Below are positions 15,001-25,529 of a stretch of DNA of 64,000 bases, piece after piece; within the stretch, counting starts at the first letter, position 1; the number at the start of each line of letters is the position of its first letter. The notes beneath the pieces were generated by a model. The model was not told the origin of the DNA. It worked only from the letters and a program-made list of their open reading frames with translations, and ran no database searches. Origin of the DNA: Actinostola sp. cb2023 (lineage: Eukaryota; Cnidaria; Anthozoa; Actiniaria; Actinostolidae); the NCBI GenBank assembly GCA_033675265.1, contig JAUJYZ010001228.1, positions 1 through 64,000 of the forward strand. The letters run 5' to 3'. The position numbers and the translations under genes are program-made.

Positions 15001-16399
15001 TTTGATAGGCGGTATCCCATCTACAAAGCACGATGGGTCCTATTTTGATAGCCGTTATCCCATCTACAAAGCACGATTGGTCCTATTTTGATAGCCGGTA
15101 TCCCATCTACAAAGCACGATTGGTCGTATTTTGATAGGCGGTAGCCCATCTACAAAGCACGATTGGTCCTATTTTGATAGCGGGTAGCCCATCTACAAAG
15201 TACGATTGGTCGTATTTTGATAGCCGGTATCCCATCTACAAAGCACGATTGGTCGTATTTTGATAGGCGGTAGCCCATCTACAAAGCACGATTGGTCGTA
15301 TTTTGATAGCCGTTATCCCATCTACAAAGCACGATTGGTCGTATTTTGATAGCCGGTAGCCCATCTACAAAGCACGATGGGTCCTATTTTGATAGCCGTT
15401 ATTCCATCTACAAAGCACGATTGGTCGTATTTTGATAGCCGGTAGCCCATCTACAAAGCACGATGGGTCCTATTTTGATAGCCGTTATCCCATCTACAAA
15501 GCACGATTGGTCCTATTTTGATAGCCGGTATCCCATCTACAAAGCACGATTGGTCGTATTTTGATAGGCGGTAGCCCATCTACAAAGCACGATTGGTCCT
15601 ATTTTGATAGCGGGTAGCCCATCTACAAAGTACGATTGGTCGTATTTTGATAGCCGGTATCCCATCTACAAAGCACGATTGGTCCTATTTTGATAGGCGG
15701 TAGCCCATCTACAAAGCACGATTGGTCGTATTTTGATAGCCGTTATCCCATCTACAAAGCACGATTGGTCGTATTTTGATAGCCGGTAGCCCATCTACAA
15801 AGCACGATGGGTCCTATTTTGATAGCCGTTATCCCATCTACAAAGCACGATTGGTCGTATTTTGATAGCCGGTAGCCCATCTACAAAGCACGATGGGTCC
15901 TATTTTGATAGCCGTTATCCCATCTACAAAGCACGATTGGTCCTATTTTGATAGCCGGTATCCCATCTACAAAGCACGATTGGTCGTATTTTGATAGGCG
16001 GTAGCCCATCTACAAAGCACGATTGGTCCTATTTTGATAGCGGGTAGCCCATCTACAAAGTACGATTGGTCGTATTTTGATAGCCGGTATCCCATCTACA
16101 AAGCACGATTGGTCGTATTTTGATAGGCGGTAGCCCATCTACAAAGCACGATTGGTCGTATTTTGATAGCCGTTATCCCATCTACAAAGCACGATTGGTC
16201 GTATTTTGATAGCCGGTAGCCCATCTACAAAGCACGATGGGTCCTATTTTGATAGCCGTTATCCCATCTACAAAGCACGATTGGTCGTATTTTGATAGCC
16301 GGTAGCCCATCTACAAAGCACGATGGGTCCTATTTTGATAGCCGTTATCCCATCTACAAAGCACGATTGGTCCTATTTTGACGCTCGGTATCCCATCTA
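1..16399. repeat. 43-bp satellite array (about 380 units)
   Basis: Head-to-tail copies of a 43-bp unit fill this stretch. Each unit contains CCATCTACAAAG, then an ACGATTGG block, then a TTTTGATAG block. Variation is concentrated at a few sites: GCACG or GTACG; TTGGTCG, TTGGTCC or TGGGTCC; and the tail GCCGGTAT, GCCGTTAT, GGCGGTAG, GCGGGTAG or GCCGGTAG. These variants recur in fixed order, giving local 129-bp trimers and longer block duplications. The array runs off the left edge and ends on the right with a degraded unit at about 16380-16399. Every plus-strand unit carries TGATAG stops, so it is not coding. Only short low-complexity reading frames exist on either strand. Function is unknown; this is ordinary satellite DNA, possibly heterochromatic. 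Confidence 0.97.
9891..10149. repeat. 129-bp trimeric higher-order repeat (example)
   Basis: Inside the satellite, three successive unit types (GGCGGTAG tail; GCGGGTAG tail followed by GTACG; GCCGGTAT tail) repeat as a block. The GGCGG marker at 9891 recurs at 10020, exactly 129 bp (3 x 43) later. The same trimer reappears near 11100-11350, 12730-12990 and 14670-14930. Confidence 0.85.
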
Positions 16400-16798
16400 T
16401 TACTTATAAAAAATATTGTTATGTTTATGCAAAGTATCAAAATGAAATAAACTATGGTTTATTATTGACTACTTGTTGTGAAGTATGTTTTTGGGCTTTG
16501 ATTTGGGGTTTTTAAGCGGAATTCACTCCATCGAAGTGATTGCGTGACCTTTGCCGGTTAATGTTTAATCTATGTACGTGTCGAGCTTGAAATATTCAAA
16601 GTGTCGCTTTAGTAACGTCTCGTATAGTGTGTAGAGAACTCTGTGTTCTAGTTAAGATCAAACCGAATACATATATAGGATGGTAATAGGTTTCTCTACT
16701 ACACTAAGGTAGTTTTGTATGGCAATTATTTGTATATAAACATTTATAGGCGATAATCGAATGTGCTGCTGAATCTGCTGCTAACTTCACGCTGGTAG
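16400..16798. other. Unique flank between satellite and Harbinger element
   Basis: The sequence is AT-rich and non-repetitive, with no coding region that I can support. The left end of the Harbinger element probably lies here. I could not pair a terminal inverted repeat with the far side of the transposase gene. Confidence 0.5.
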
Positions 16799-16951
16799 CA
16801 AAAGCTTCTAAGGTCAGCTGTAACAGGTCTCGAGGCGCAGAGAGAAGAAATGAGTTCCTTTGTTCAGAGTTTTAATAGAATCCAAGGTGAACAATTAAAC
16901 ACAATGAATAGTCTGGTAGGCGCTCTGACAAAGTTCTTAGAGAAGCAGTAG
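16799..16951 (+). CDS. Possible 3' exon of a Harbinger Myb/SANT-like partner gene
   Basis: An open frame follows a plausible acceptor (GGTAG at about 16798) and ends at TAG 16951. Its last 33 residues start at the ATG at 16850 (MSSFVQSF...) and end KFLEKQ. The tail is polar and helix-forming. PIF/Harbinger elements usually carry a second gene for a Myb/SANT-like DNA-binding protein, often arranged convergently with the transposase, and such proteins often end in a helical Glu/Gln/Lys-rich tail. Position and orientation fit that role, but no SANT domain is visible upstream, so the assignment is inference. It could instead be a chance open frame. Confidence 0.3.
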   Translation, partial: QKLLRSAVTGLEAQREEMSSFVQSFNRIQGEQLNTMNSLVGALTKFLEKQ

Positions 16952-17103
16952 TTTTGTATGTATCATTTTATCTATTATATTCAGAACAGTTTTGTTTTTA
17001 TACCCCGAGCTGCGGGGGAGACTAATCGAACAGTCAATGGTTAGAACATATTATAATTCATGTAAACAGAACAACAGCTTAATATTGTACATCATGCAAT
17101 AAA

Positions 17104-18324
17104 TTATTTGAGCAGTTCTCTAATGTCGTCCGCATCCCTAATCACGTTCACTGCTGGGTTAGGTGGGACAGGATCATTGTCGTCTGGGTCCTCTTCATCC
17201 CAATCATCACCAGATCTGATGCAAATATTATGTAGAACTGCACATGCAATAGTGCTCTTGATTGCGAATTCAATCTCACTATCAAAGCGCTTCATTAGAA
17301 CACGCCACCGGCTTTTCAGTAGTCCGAATGCACACTCGACTTTAACTCGAGCTGAAGACAGTTCTTTATTGAAATTTTTTTCGTCTGGATCTCTAGTGCC
17401 TTCAGGATATGGTTTAATCAGCCAGGGACTGATTGGGTATGCACTATCCCCAACAAGATAAGGGCCAATGTTGCGGCCATTGATATTAATTGTTGGTGCT
17501 GTAAGGATTTGTCTCGCTTCTGCCCTTTGAAATATTGTACTGCGCCTTAGAACTCTGCCATCGTGCATCGCGCCGGGGTATCCACAACAAAAATCCATAA
17601 ACAACTTTTTACCGTCCACAACAGCTTGGATTATGAAGTCGTACTGCTGGTAACGACTGAAGTAATCAGCTTTGCTTTCAATGGGTGCTTTGATGCGTAC
17701 ATGTGAGCCATCAATAGCACCCGCAATATTCGGTAGATCTGATAGCTGTTCAAACGTTTCTATAACTGCAGCAGTTTCGGCTGGAGTTTCTGGGAATTTT
17801 ATAACTTCATTACGGAATTCATAGAGCCCTTCTACCACGTCTTGCACTGCCTCGATCACTGTTGACTTCCCAACATTAAAAACCGGACCAATACTAACGT
17901 AAGAATTACCATGACCCAGGCGATATAAGCCCAAAGCCAAAACTTTCTCTGGTGGAATTGCGTCCCTGAATCGAGTGTCTTGTCTTACCAGTCGGTGACC
18001 AAGCATATTTAATAGCATATCAAAGGTATCTTTATTGACTCGTAGCTGCCTTCGAAAATAATCCTGCGGAATAGTAGGATCATTATAGTGCAGATCAAAC
18101 CAAGAATTCAGTGGACGTGGAATTCTCCAGGCATATGGTCGTCGACGAAACCTCCGTTGACGTCGTCTTGCTCTCCTCATCAAAGCTGCAACCAAGACAG
18201 CATGTACCCCATTTGCCCACCTCTCATATAAAATTCGGAAAATGAATACTTGCTGCAGTTGAAGTTGCAGCAATAGAACAAATAAGACACTCAAAGCTAA
18301 CGCTATTCCTTCGGCTGGTCGCAT
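17104..18324 (-). CDS. PIF/Harbinger transposase (HARBI1-like, DDE_Tnp_4)
   Basis: The frame is an uninterrupted 406 codons. The protein has the plant-mobile-element nuclease layout. A basic, nuclear-signal-like stretch lies at residues 50-62. A helical region at about 120-165 contains GLYRLGHG and VGKSTVIEAV. The three catalytic acidic positions fall in AIDGSHV (D205), VGDSAYP (D293) and VKVECAFGLL (E330), with a conserved MHDG at 253-256. HARBI1 proteins are usually about 350 residues; the extra length here is a hydrophobic N-terminus (residues 7-29) and an acidic C-terminal tail. The hydrophobic start is odd for a nuclear enzyme, so a later start or an unseen upstream exon is possible. The intact frame and complete triad suggest a young element or a domesticated gene. 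I could not see the element's ends, so activity cannot be judged. Confidence 0.9.
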   Translation of the reverse strand: MRPAEGIALALSVLFVLLLQLQLQQVFIFRILYERWANGVHAVLVAALMRRARRRQRRFRRRPYAWRIPRPLNSWFDLHYNDPTIPQDYFRRQLRVNKDTFDMLLNMLGHRLVRQDTRFRDAIPPEKVLALGLYRLGHGNSYVSIGPVFNVGKSTVIEAVQDVVEGLYEFRNEVIKFPETPAETAAVIETFEQLSDLPNIAGAIDGSHVRIKAPIESKADYFSRYQQYDFIIQAVVDGKKLFMDFCCGYPGAMHDGRVLRRSTIFQRAEARQILTAPTININGRNIGPYLVGDSAYPISPWLIKPYPEGTRDPDEKNFNKELSSARVKVECAFGLLKSRWRVLMKRFDSEIEFAIKSTIACAVLHNICIRSGDDWDEEDPDDNDPVPPNPAVNVIRDADDIRELLK

Positions 18325-18770
18325 TTTGTTTACAAAAATTGGCGGCCGAAATGGTGTCTGGTTTTCATCACTGTCACACTGGTGATTTCTATAATCTCCA
18401 GTGCGACCTTAAAAAGGTTCAAACATTTTGGTTTCCGTTTTGTGGTTTCAAATTTTTCGTAGTACTTTTACGGCAAATTAGAAAACTTTGCCCAAGTGCG
18501 ACCCCTGCCAAAAGCCTGACACAGACCTATTGATTTGAGCCTTCCGCCCTCTCGCAGCATGATACATATATCTGGAAATAACAACCAATCAAAATCACTT
18601 CCGCTTTGCCAACTGTCATGTCAAGACTGTCGTGTGTCAAGGAGCTTGACCTTCAGTGCTGTTGGAGTTTTTAAAACCGTTTCAGTACGTTCTACAAGCA
18701 CCGTTTATATCTTCTTCAATTTGGTTTTATCGTGCTACCCTCGTTAAATAAAGTCCTTACTTACTTACAA
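18325..18770. other. Flank with LINE-like 3' tail
   Basis: There is no convincing gene. At 18740-18770 a run reading AAATAAAG followed by repeated TTAC resembles the 3' tail of a non-LTR element on the plus strand. Short open frames here are not recognisable. Confidence 0.35.
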
Positions 18771-19086
18771 GATGAAATTAGGAAACAGCTGATAAATCAG
18801 CCTGTCGGCAAAACCCCAAGCACGTCGTTTTTGTTAGTTTGAAGACAAAGTTCTTGATATTTCTTCAATTCAATTCCAGGAAATGCTTCATAGCTCCTTC
18901 TAGAGCCTGTCTAAATTATTTTCAATCATAAATAAAAGGAAATCGAGCTTATTCTTGTAGAATACGATGTATCATTTCCGGCCGGCTGTGACGTTTCCCT
19001 GGGGACGTTTCAAGCCTTTGTGTTTTATCCAATCATATCAACGTCCAGAATCTGGACGCATGACACGGACAGATCAATGCCCTTGT

Positions 19087-19165
19087 GTCAGGCCTTCTTC
19101 CTCTTTCTTCTCCCCGGGCCTCTCCTCTTCCCCTTTCCTTTTTGAAGGCCTGATACTCAGGTTAG
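19087..19165. repeat. Pyrimidine-rich hairpin repeat, copy 1
   Basis: The element reads GTCAGGCCTTC, a long C/T tract, then GAAGGCCTGA and ACTCAGGTTAG. The flanking arms are inverted repeats around the pyrimidine tract. A related copy is at 20001-20078. Confidence 0.6.
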
Positions 19166-19258
19166 TCCCCGGATAGAATTTATACGCGACCGTTAGGAAA
19201 CGAGACTGACATGTACACTATAAAGAATGCGGTTCCTTACAGTTTACGAGATCTCAAA

Positions 19259-19760
19259 TATACAGCAGATTCAGGTCGAGCGTTTAACGGCGACGTTTGT
19301 CGCGATCGTTGTGACAGTTTGAATGTTACGTTGTCAAGTGAAATGCCAGACGTTTCTAGGTGGCGGGGACGATGTTTGTCTTAGAAAACACCGTTGAACT
19401 ATTAAACGGCCAAAATTATTACAAAAAATGTGTTTTTCCGGCTGTAAATGCAATACGAAAAACATTCACTGAAAGGTTGTTTTGCATAAAATCTATTCAA
19501 AGCTAATTAGCCGGCGAAAGATGTTTATCTCTTGAGAAAAACTAAACAACACAATCTTGTCAATGATACCGACTCTCAAATCGGACGACAAGGTCTTTCC
19601 AGATCCAATATCTTCCTTTGCTATTTAGTCTTTAGAAACAAATAACTTTTCGCCTTCAGCGAGAAACGTCTGGCATTTCACTTGACAACGTAACATTCAA
19701 ACTGTCACAACGATCGCGACAAACGTCGCCGTTAAAACGCTCAACCTGAATCTGCTGTAA
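19259..19760. mobile_element. Foldback/MITE with about 97-bp inverted arms and TA flanks
   Basis: The arm at about 19262-19357 (beginning CAGCAGATTCAGGT, ending AGACGTTTCT) is the near-exact reverse complement of about 19662-19758. Both outer ends abut TA, as expected of a Tc1/mariner-type nonautonomous element. The roughly 300-bp loop has no coding content. Confidence 0.75.
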
Positions 19761-20000
19761 GGTAAAGTGAATGTGGCATTATTCTCTATTTCAAGTAGTT
19801 TTGTTTCGATCGAAATTGAATCTTTCAAATCCAGTACAGTGTAGGGGGATACGTGACCAAACTGTACATATCTTGTATTCATCAAGTTTTGACAGTTGTG
19901 ACACGGCAATTTTCAAACCGGAAGAAATTGTTATTGGCTAATATTGTGGGGGAACTTCACGAAGGTCATAAGGGGCGGAACAGGTTCTGTATATGATTGG

Positions 20001-20078
20001 TGTCAGGCTCACCTTTTCCCCTTCCCTTTCCTTTCCCCTCCTCCTCTCCCTTCCCTTTGAGCCTGAAACTCAGGTTAG
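20001..20078. repeat. Pyrimidine-rich hairpin repeat, copy 2
   Basis: It has the same architecture and orientation as the copy at 19087: GTCAGGCTCA, a C/T tract, TGAGCCTGA and ACTCAGGTTAG. The spacing between copies is 914 bp, and the foldback element lies between them. Confidence 0.6.
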
Positions 20079-20311
20079 AACTATAGTATTTTAGCACTTT
20101 GTCGGGATTTTTATAAATTTTTTCGACCCACAACGTACGATGGTAGCAGTTCATGGGAAGACTATGCTGCTCAGTTTCAGCTCGTGGCAGAAATAAACAA
20201 TTGGGATTACGTGACGAAAGCCTCATATCTGGCCAATAAGTCTCTCTGGGCCAGCGCTTTTAATACTTGGCGACCTCTCTTACGATCAAAGGCGAGACTT
20301 TAAGAGCGAAT

Positions 20312-20782
20312 GCCTGTAAGAATCGAGACTTGACGGTCAACTCAAAATAATCGAATTTTATTTTCCTTCACCATTTCATTCCTTTCGATGATCTATTTTA
20401 GGGAAAAATACTAAAAAGTTCCAGATAATTTTATCTTAGGATAAATTTGCAGTTTTTAAAAACCAGTTTGACAACTACCATTTTTCAGCGAAATTATGAG
20501 GCACATTTGAAGAGCCAGTGTGTGTATATATTGTTTGCTCTACAACAATGATATTAAGCTCACGTAATAAACGCTTCGTGGTCTTTCCAACTATAGTATT
20601 TATTTTTCTGTAACTTCGTGAGTTATTTTTTAAATTTGGTTGAAAATAGGTATACTAAGCACCATGTACAGAACGTTGAAATATAGGCAAAGATTGAGGT
20701 ACAAAAGAGGCTGTCTTGTACCTAAAATTTTCAAATAAAAATAATGTCGTAGGAAAGCTTCACTTTTGTGCTTTTAAGTTAT
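20312..20782. repeat. Dispersed repeat Z, copy 1
   Basis: About 470 bp are similar, with scattered substitutions and indels, to 49752-50218. Shared landmarks are GTAAGAATCGAGA, CATTCCTTTCGATGA and ACTAAAAAGTTCCAG. No reading frame is shared, so this is probably a nonautonomous transposon or an old element fragment. Confidence 0.7.
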
Positions 20783-22146
20783 CAGGGTACCCCTACCGAC
20801 CGGTATGCATTCAAGTCGCTTTAACACAGAATCCGTCCATTAAAACCCCAATAAAGTATACATTTTCTGAAAGCTAAATAAATGGAGATTCCAACTAATG
20901 GTCTATTAACAAAAAGTACATAGGCGTTTTAAATATAAGTCGAGATCAACGAATTTTCATATAGCGTTGTACGGCGAGGTCCCAGACAACCGCATTTTAT
21001 CGGAAATACAAGATCATTATCTTTATGCACTCTAGAGATATCAATTATCAAAACTGTGTCTCCGTTTATCGATACGTTTCCCCGTTGCTTTTTTATCTGC
21101 CGCGAAACTTTCGGTACGCTAAAAATACATTGTTTTTACTAATCAGTTAATAACTCATGAAATCATTCAAATATCAAAAATCGGAGAAACTGTTTTGAAG
21201 AATGATAATCAGAGATGAAGTCCTAAAAATCTCAGCTGAATCGAATAAAACTCGTTTGTTTAGGAGCTCAAAATAACACCCGTATTTTCGTTAATTTGCT
21301 CTATGAGAAAAATCCCAAACTGTTTTTCAAGTCAAGTGGCGGCTTTGTTTGCACAAGCGACTATAATCACAGGCAACCCAAGCTCTTATTTAGTGGATTT
21401 TGGTATTTTTTTTAAATTGCTTAAAAGAGTGAGAATTTGATTGAAATAAACATACCATTTCTTCAGAAGTCGTATTTAGTCGTTTATTTGGTGATTTGAG
21501 CGTTTTTTCCTATCCTGAGCTCTCCTATCCCACGGAGTGGGAAGGCTGCACACTACGATCGTCAACCGACTTGGTTCGAGGACGATTTTCGGTTAAAAAT
21601 ATAGGTCAACTGGGCAATTTGTCCTACCCAATGCCAAGGCAAATGGTTAATCGTTCCTCTGAAGCTCTCACATCTCCAAACGATAACCGAAAACTTTCCA
21701 AAAAGCCATGCTTTTACACAAAATCCATAGCAAATCTTCACTCAAAACGGCTTGGGCCGTTGGGGTAGGACACGGGAATGTAAAAATCGGCTTAGCGACC
21801 TTGCCTGCGACCAAAATCCCTCCTGAATGGTGGAAGGGACAGTCTGTCAACGACACCCTCTCCCGGGACCCCCACGTGTGGATTTTGATCTATCTATTGT
21901 ATGAGAGCAACCAATCATGCGGCGAGTTTGTCAAAACATCAGAGCGCAGGGAAAAGTCTCGCGTATCAATTTCAGTCGTCAGAATTGTACTTTATATTAC
22001 AATTATTCCTGTACATTAGCGTTTTATACTTTTACAATTATGAGTACAAGCAGAGGCCCTGGATTTTCAGAACATTGGAGATTTTGGTGAGTGGAAAACC
22101 ATGCATATGCAGCGCATGATACGATCTTCTATCTTTTTAAAAGTGA
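20783..22146. other. Intergenic sequence, no gene recognised
   Basis: Open frames of 62-103 codons occur at 21496-22119 on both strands, but they overlap one another, lack recognisable domains and look like chance frames. An upstream exon (for example a THAP domain) of the gene starting at 22147 could lie here, but I did not find one. Confidence 0.5.
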
Positions 22147-23307
22147 ATTAGATTTGACGTACAAATATCTCACGTTCGTGTCAGGGTAAGCTTGAAGTAC
22201 GATTATTCAGAGGGTTATGTTACGTTTGCCGAAGACATCATCAAGAACAGTGGAGAAGATGAGGAAAACCTGCCATGGGCGAATGCTCTAACTAGTAGTG
22301 CACTTGGAGCCATTATATCTCATTTATGGGGAGCACAAATAAAGAGGGTTAAACGTGGATCAAGGTCTTGTCGTAAAATGGCATATTTAAATCTAAAAAT
22401 AAAGGAAGATGACGATGAAGAACACGATAACGAGAACAGCGTTGAATCAAGTCCGATTGAAGATATTTTAACACACTGTACGTTACCGGAAGGTTGGCAC
22501 TTCGAGGTGGATCGGAAAGGTTTAGGGACATTGTATCGCAGAGAAAAGCTAGAGTTCAATGGGCAGAGAGTGAGCTTAGAGTTAGCAGTGGAAAAGTCAG
22601 AGCAAGGGTATAAATTGAAATCTCATGGCTGTGTTGTCTATCTTGATACAATACTGAAGCTCGATTATACAAGTACCACCTCCAATACAAGTTCTGATTC
22701 TGTGATTGCTCGACGAATTTTAATGATTTTGAATTACCTGGATAAATCAAGCTTGTGTCATGGTGTTTCACTGAGTGAAACCGAAGAAATTATTGCTCTT
22801 CTACCTCACACATCAGGTCATCTATGTGATTTATCACATGAGAGAAAAGTAACAAAAAAGGTTGCATATTCGACTACATGCAAGATTCTTGCCAGTGGTA
22901 TAAATGAACATTGTGCAAACTGTGGTCATTTAAGGAAGATCGACAATCAAAGAAAGGCTAGAAAAGAAATGCAGCAAAATATAAATCCAGCCTGCAACAA
23001 AAGGTTTTTATCAAAAGAGGAAGTCATCGAGCAGCTAAAGAATGAGAGCAAAGCTAAAAGAAATGCTGAAATCAGAGAAAGATTGTGGAGAAAAAAGTTC
23101 TTTTCAGAAGCAATACAGATGGATGATGATGATGAACAAGATCTTACAAGTATATTATATACTATATATACTATATATTATAGTTATATACTATATATTA
23201 TACACGACCGACAAAAGAGAAATTCCACCAGATATGCAATGCTTATGGGAACAGCAAAGTAAAATTCTCAACACTGAAAGTAAGAATGGATATAGGTGGC
23301 ACCCCAA
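22147..23307 (+). pseudogene. P-like gene, first visible exon
   Basis: The frame is open from the stop at 22144 with no ATG near its start; the first codons read from TTG 22192 give LKYDYSEGYV. This is therefore an internal exon or its start is upstream. It encodes GYVTFAEDII, an acidic patch (KEDDDEEHD), and a Cys/His cluster (HCANCGHLRK). It ends with NGYRWHPK in a different frame, before a strong GTAAGT donor at 23308. The frame switches by one across the AT-rich run at about 23146-23204. Confidence 0.75.
23146..23204. repeat. TATACTATA-rich microsatellite inside exon
   Basis: Short TATA/ACTATA repeats interrupt the coding exon. The frame upstream (ending DDDDEQDLTS) and the frame downstream (REIPPDMQCLW) differ by one position. 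No GT..AG pair across the run restores the frame, so this is best read as a frameshifting expansion. Confidence 0.7.
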
Positions 23308-23529
23308 GTAAGTATATATTATTTAAGCTAAAATAGCTTTGAAATATTCAATGAACTATAGACCAGTCCATAATCAAAACAGGCTAATGTTTTGCAAATG
23401 TAACAATTAAGGGTGGCGCCTGAGGGGACAGGGGTTGTGCTTGCATGGTATTAACAGAAATGAGTAAAAGCAAAAACTTATTAATTTAACAGTTTCTAGC
23501 TCAAAGCAAAATTTCATATTTATTTTTAG

Positions 23530-23625
23530 AATAATCAGGCTATGCATAGACCTTTATTGTAAAAAAAACCATGTTATGGATACTCTCCGCACATACATCA
23601 AGCTTCCAAGCAACAAAACCATAAG
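23530..23625 (+). pseudogene. P-like gene exon 2
   Basis: It follows a TATTTTTAG acceptor and ends at AG|GTGAG. One base completes a Lys codon from the previous exon, then it reads IIRLCIDLYCKK and TYIKLPSNKTI. The phase agrees on both sides. Confidence 0.8.
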
Positions 23626-23738
23626 GTGAGACTCAATTTATTATTCAGAAGTAATGAAATGAATGAAAAAATATATAATTATGTCTAACAATCTAAAAAT
23701 AATTCATAAAAACTTAATATTTATTGTATTCTCATTAG

Positions 23739-23877
23739 AATGTACAAAAACAGAGTTCAGCAAGAGCCTGGTTGGAAAGAGGAAATACTTGACTGGTGTA
23801 AGATGGAGGCCAAATCAAGAAAATTTCAGCAACATGATTTTTGGGGAGGATTTGTCTTAGACGAAATGAAAATTCAG
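23739..23877 (+). pseudogene. P-like gene exon 3 (first catalytic-type block)
   Basis: After the ATTAG acceptor one base completes Arg; 46 codons follow and end at CAG|GTATCA. It contains GGFVLDEMKIQ, where the Asp of DEM sits at the position of the first acidic residue of the P-element RNase H fold (family knowledge). Confidence 0.8.
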
Positions 23878-23970
23878 GTATCAGTATGATTTAATATCAA
23901 TTTTAGCCAGAAACCAGTTGTAGGTCATTGATGAACATGACATTATTTTGTAAATTTCTATAATTTGAAG

Positions 23971-24030
23971 GAAAACCTTGAAATGGTTGTAAAGAAGGGA
24001 AAGCACAAAATAGTTGGTTTTGTTGATCTA
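23971..24030 (+). pseudogene. P-like gene exon 4, 5' part (interrupted)
   Basis: Twenty codons (ENLEMVV... GFVDL) run straight into the foreign sequence that begins CAATTCG. The reading frame resumes with GGAGAAGCA at 26276, so VDL joins GEAHDAMERLN. Confidence 0.85.
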
Positions 24031-24293
24031 CAATTCGTTGCATTTCTTGTTGAGACATTTCTGAATATTTCTTAGTTTTTATGTTATATGAAAATCGATC
24101 TCTCCCCCTCCCCCCTGTGTCAATGTTGATTCATAGTCACGTGTTTTGGATTTTGCGTGAAAGTCTAATCAACATTGTACTGAGGGGAGGGGAGATATCT
24201 GATATGAACATAATTTTCCATTGTTTTTAATGGGAGAATAGTCATATAAGCACCTTTGAAGCACAACTGTCTCAACAGTTTTGAATCGAATTG
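24031..24293. repeat. 263-bp terminal unit, left copy
   Basis: It begins CAATTCG and ends CGAATTG. An internal inverted repeat (CAATGTTGATT ... AATCAACATTG, flanked by CTCCCC/GGGGAG) makes it a foldback. It is near-identical to 26004-26273. Confidence 0.9.
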
Positions 24294-24730
24294 TCTGAGG
24301 TACAGCTTAGGCGATTTTTGTACTTACAAAGGAGGTACAGACGTGAAATTTTGCCCTAATGTACATTTCAAAACCACAAAAAAAATCGCATAAACCAAAC
24401 TTTGATGTAGTTATTAAATATTGCTGAGATTACGAAAATAGGAAAACGAGTGAGCTCTCCCCTACCCCTATTTTAAGCCATGTATGGGGTACAGATGGTT
24501 CAAATTAACGAACAAAGGGAAATCAAGCGATTATTGGTAGATACGATCAGTAGACATTGCAACACAGTAGTAGATGTCATATAAACACCAAAACCCTGTG
24601 AAGATAGTGTATCTATGGAATATATTTCTGCGTAGAAAGAAACCGATTGGTACATCTATAGACTGTCATGATATAAACACACGACTGACGAGAGATGTCC
24701 CTTTGATCTGTTTAATGTTCTGAAGGTGAA

Positions 24731-24832
24731 CTTAGCGCATGCGCACTGAACGGTCTACCACGGTAAATAAAGATATATCTTATGATCAAATCCTTTATAC
24801 CGATGGTCAACCGTTATTGCGCATGCGCTAAG
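24731..24832. repeat. Stem-loop with GCGCATGCGC arms
   Basis: CTTAGCGCATGCGC and a following ACGGT are mirrored by ACCGTT..GCGCATGCGCTAAG, inside the composite element's core. Confidence 0.6.
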
Positions 24833-25208
24833 TGAAACACAATCTAAGGCATGTACTGTTGGCGCCATTGCGTGACTAATATACAACAGCGTAACAAACG
24901 TACGTGGTACATACTGACTGACATAAATAACTCATTTTTTTCACGAAGTCCAACAATAAGTTTATATACAATTGAAATGCATGTATTATAGGCACAATCA
25001 GGACTTCTATGTGATTACTTTGAATCAGCAGAACCAGTGAAAGCATTTCTCTATACTAGGCATTGCTTCGAACAATGATGAACATATATAGCGTAGATGG
25101 CGATCGTTCGAAGCGAGCATGCATGTGTTTATTAAATTAGCACTTCTAAGTAAACAGGTTCCAGTAAACACTCCGAATTAGTAGATCAACACTATTCTAG
25201 GCATTGTT

Positions 25209-25457
25209 TCAGTCAACGATGTTAGGATATTTTGCGAGCGACGCAGTCGCGAGTGTATTTAAAACATGTATCACCTTTTGCGGTGCAATACCGAGCCAGC
25301 CCTTCGTCCTTGCCTTTCTATTCGAAATAGGAATGTTTTTGATTCTATAGATCGAAGCGCGACTTACTTGCAAGTTTGCTTGAATGTCTTTTACTTTCCA
25401 ATGCAAATATTTGTAATATGTAAGAGATAAATACCGAGAACGGAGGCAATAAGCCAT
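25209..25457 (-). pseudogene. Possible transposase helix-turn-helix remnant
   Basis: An 82-codon frame contains HWKVKDIQANLQVSRASIYR, which reads like the recognition helix-turn-helix of Tc1/mariner-type transposases (family knowledge). It lies inside a TA-flanked element, which fits. There is no DDE domain nearby. It could be chance. Confidence 0.25.
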
Positions 25458-25524
25458 ATAAATCCCGAGGGCCGTAGGCCCGAGGGATTTATATGCTTAT
25501 TGCCGACGTTCGAGGTATTTATCT
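25425..25524. repeat. Foldback hairpin, CGAACGTCGGCAATAAGC family, copy 1
   Basis: Arms reading AGATAAATACC..GGCAATAAGCC.ATATAAATCCC are mirrored on the right. The core is shared with 57406-57536. Confidence 0.7.
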
Positions 25525-25529
25525 GACTT

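Noticed and set aside
1..16399. CRISPR-like repeat array
   Set aside because: Units abut with no unique spacers, and the context is eukaryotic.
17108..17461. 117-aa plus-strand ORF
   Set aside because: Antisense to the intact Harbinger transposase.
21496..22119. Overlapping 70-103-aa ORFs upstream of the P-like gene
   Set aside because: Mutually overlapping on both strands, no domain, no splice logic connecting them to 22147.
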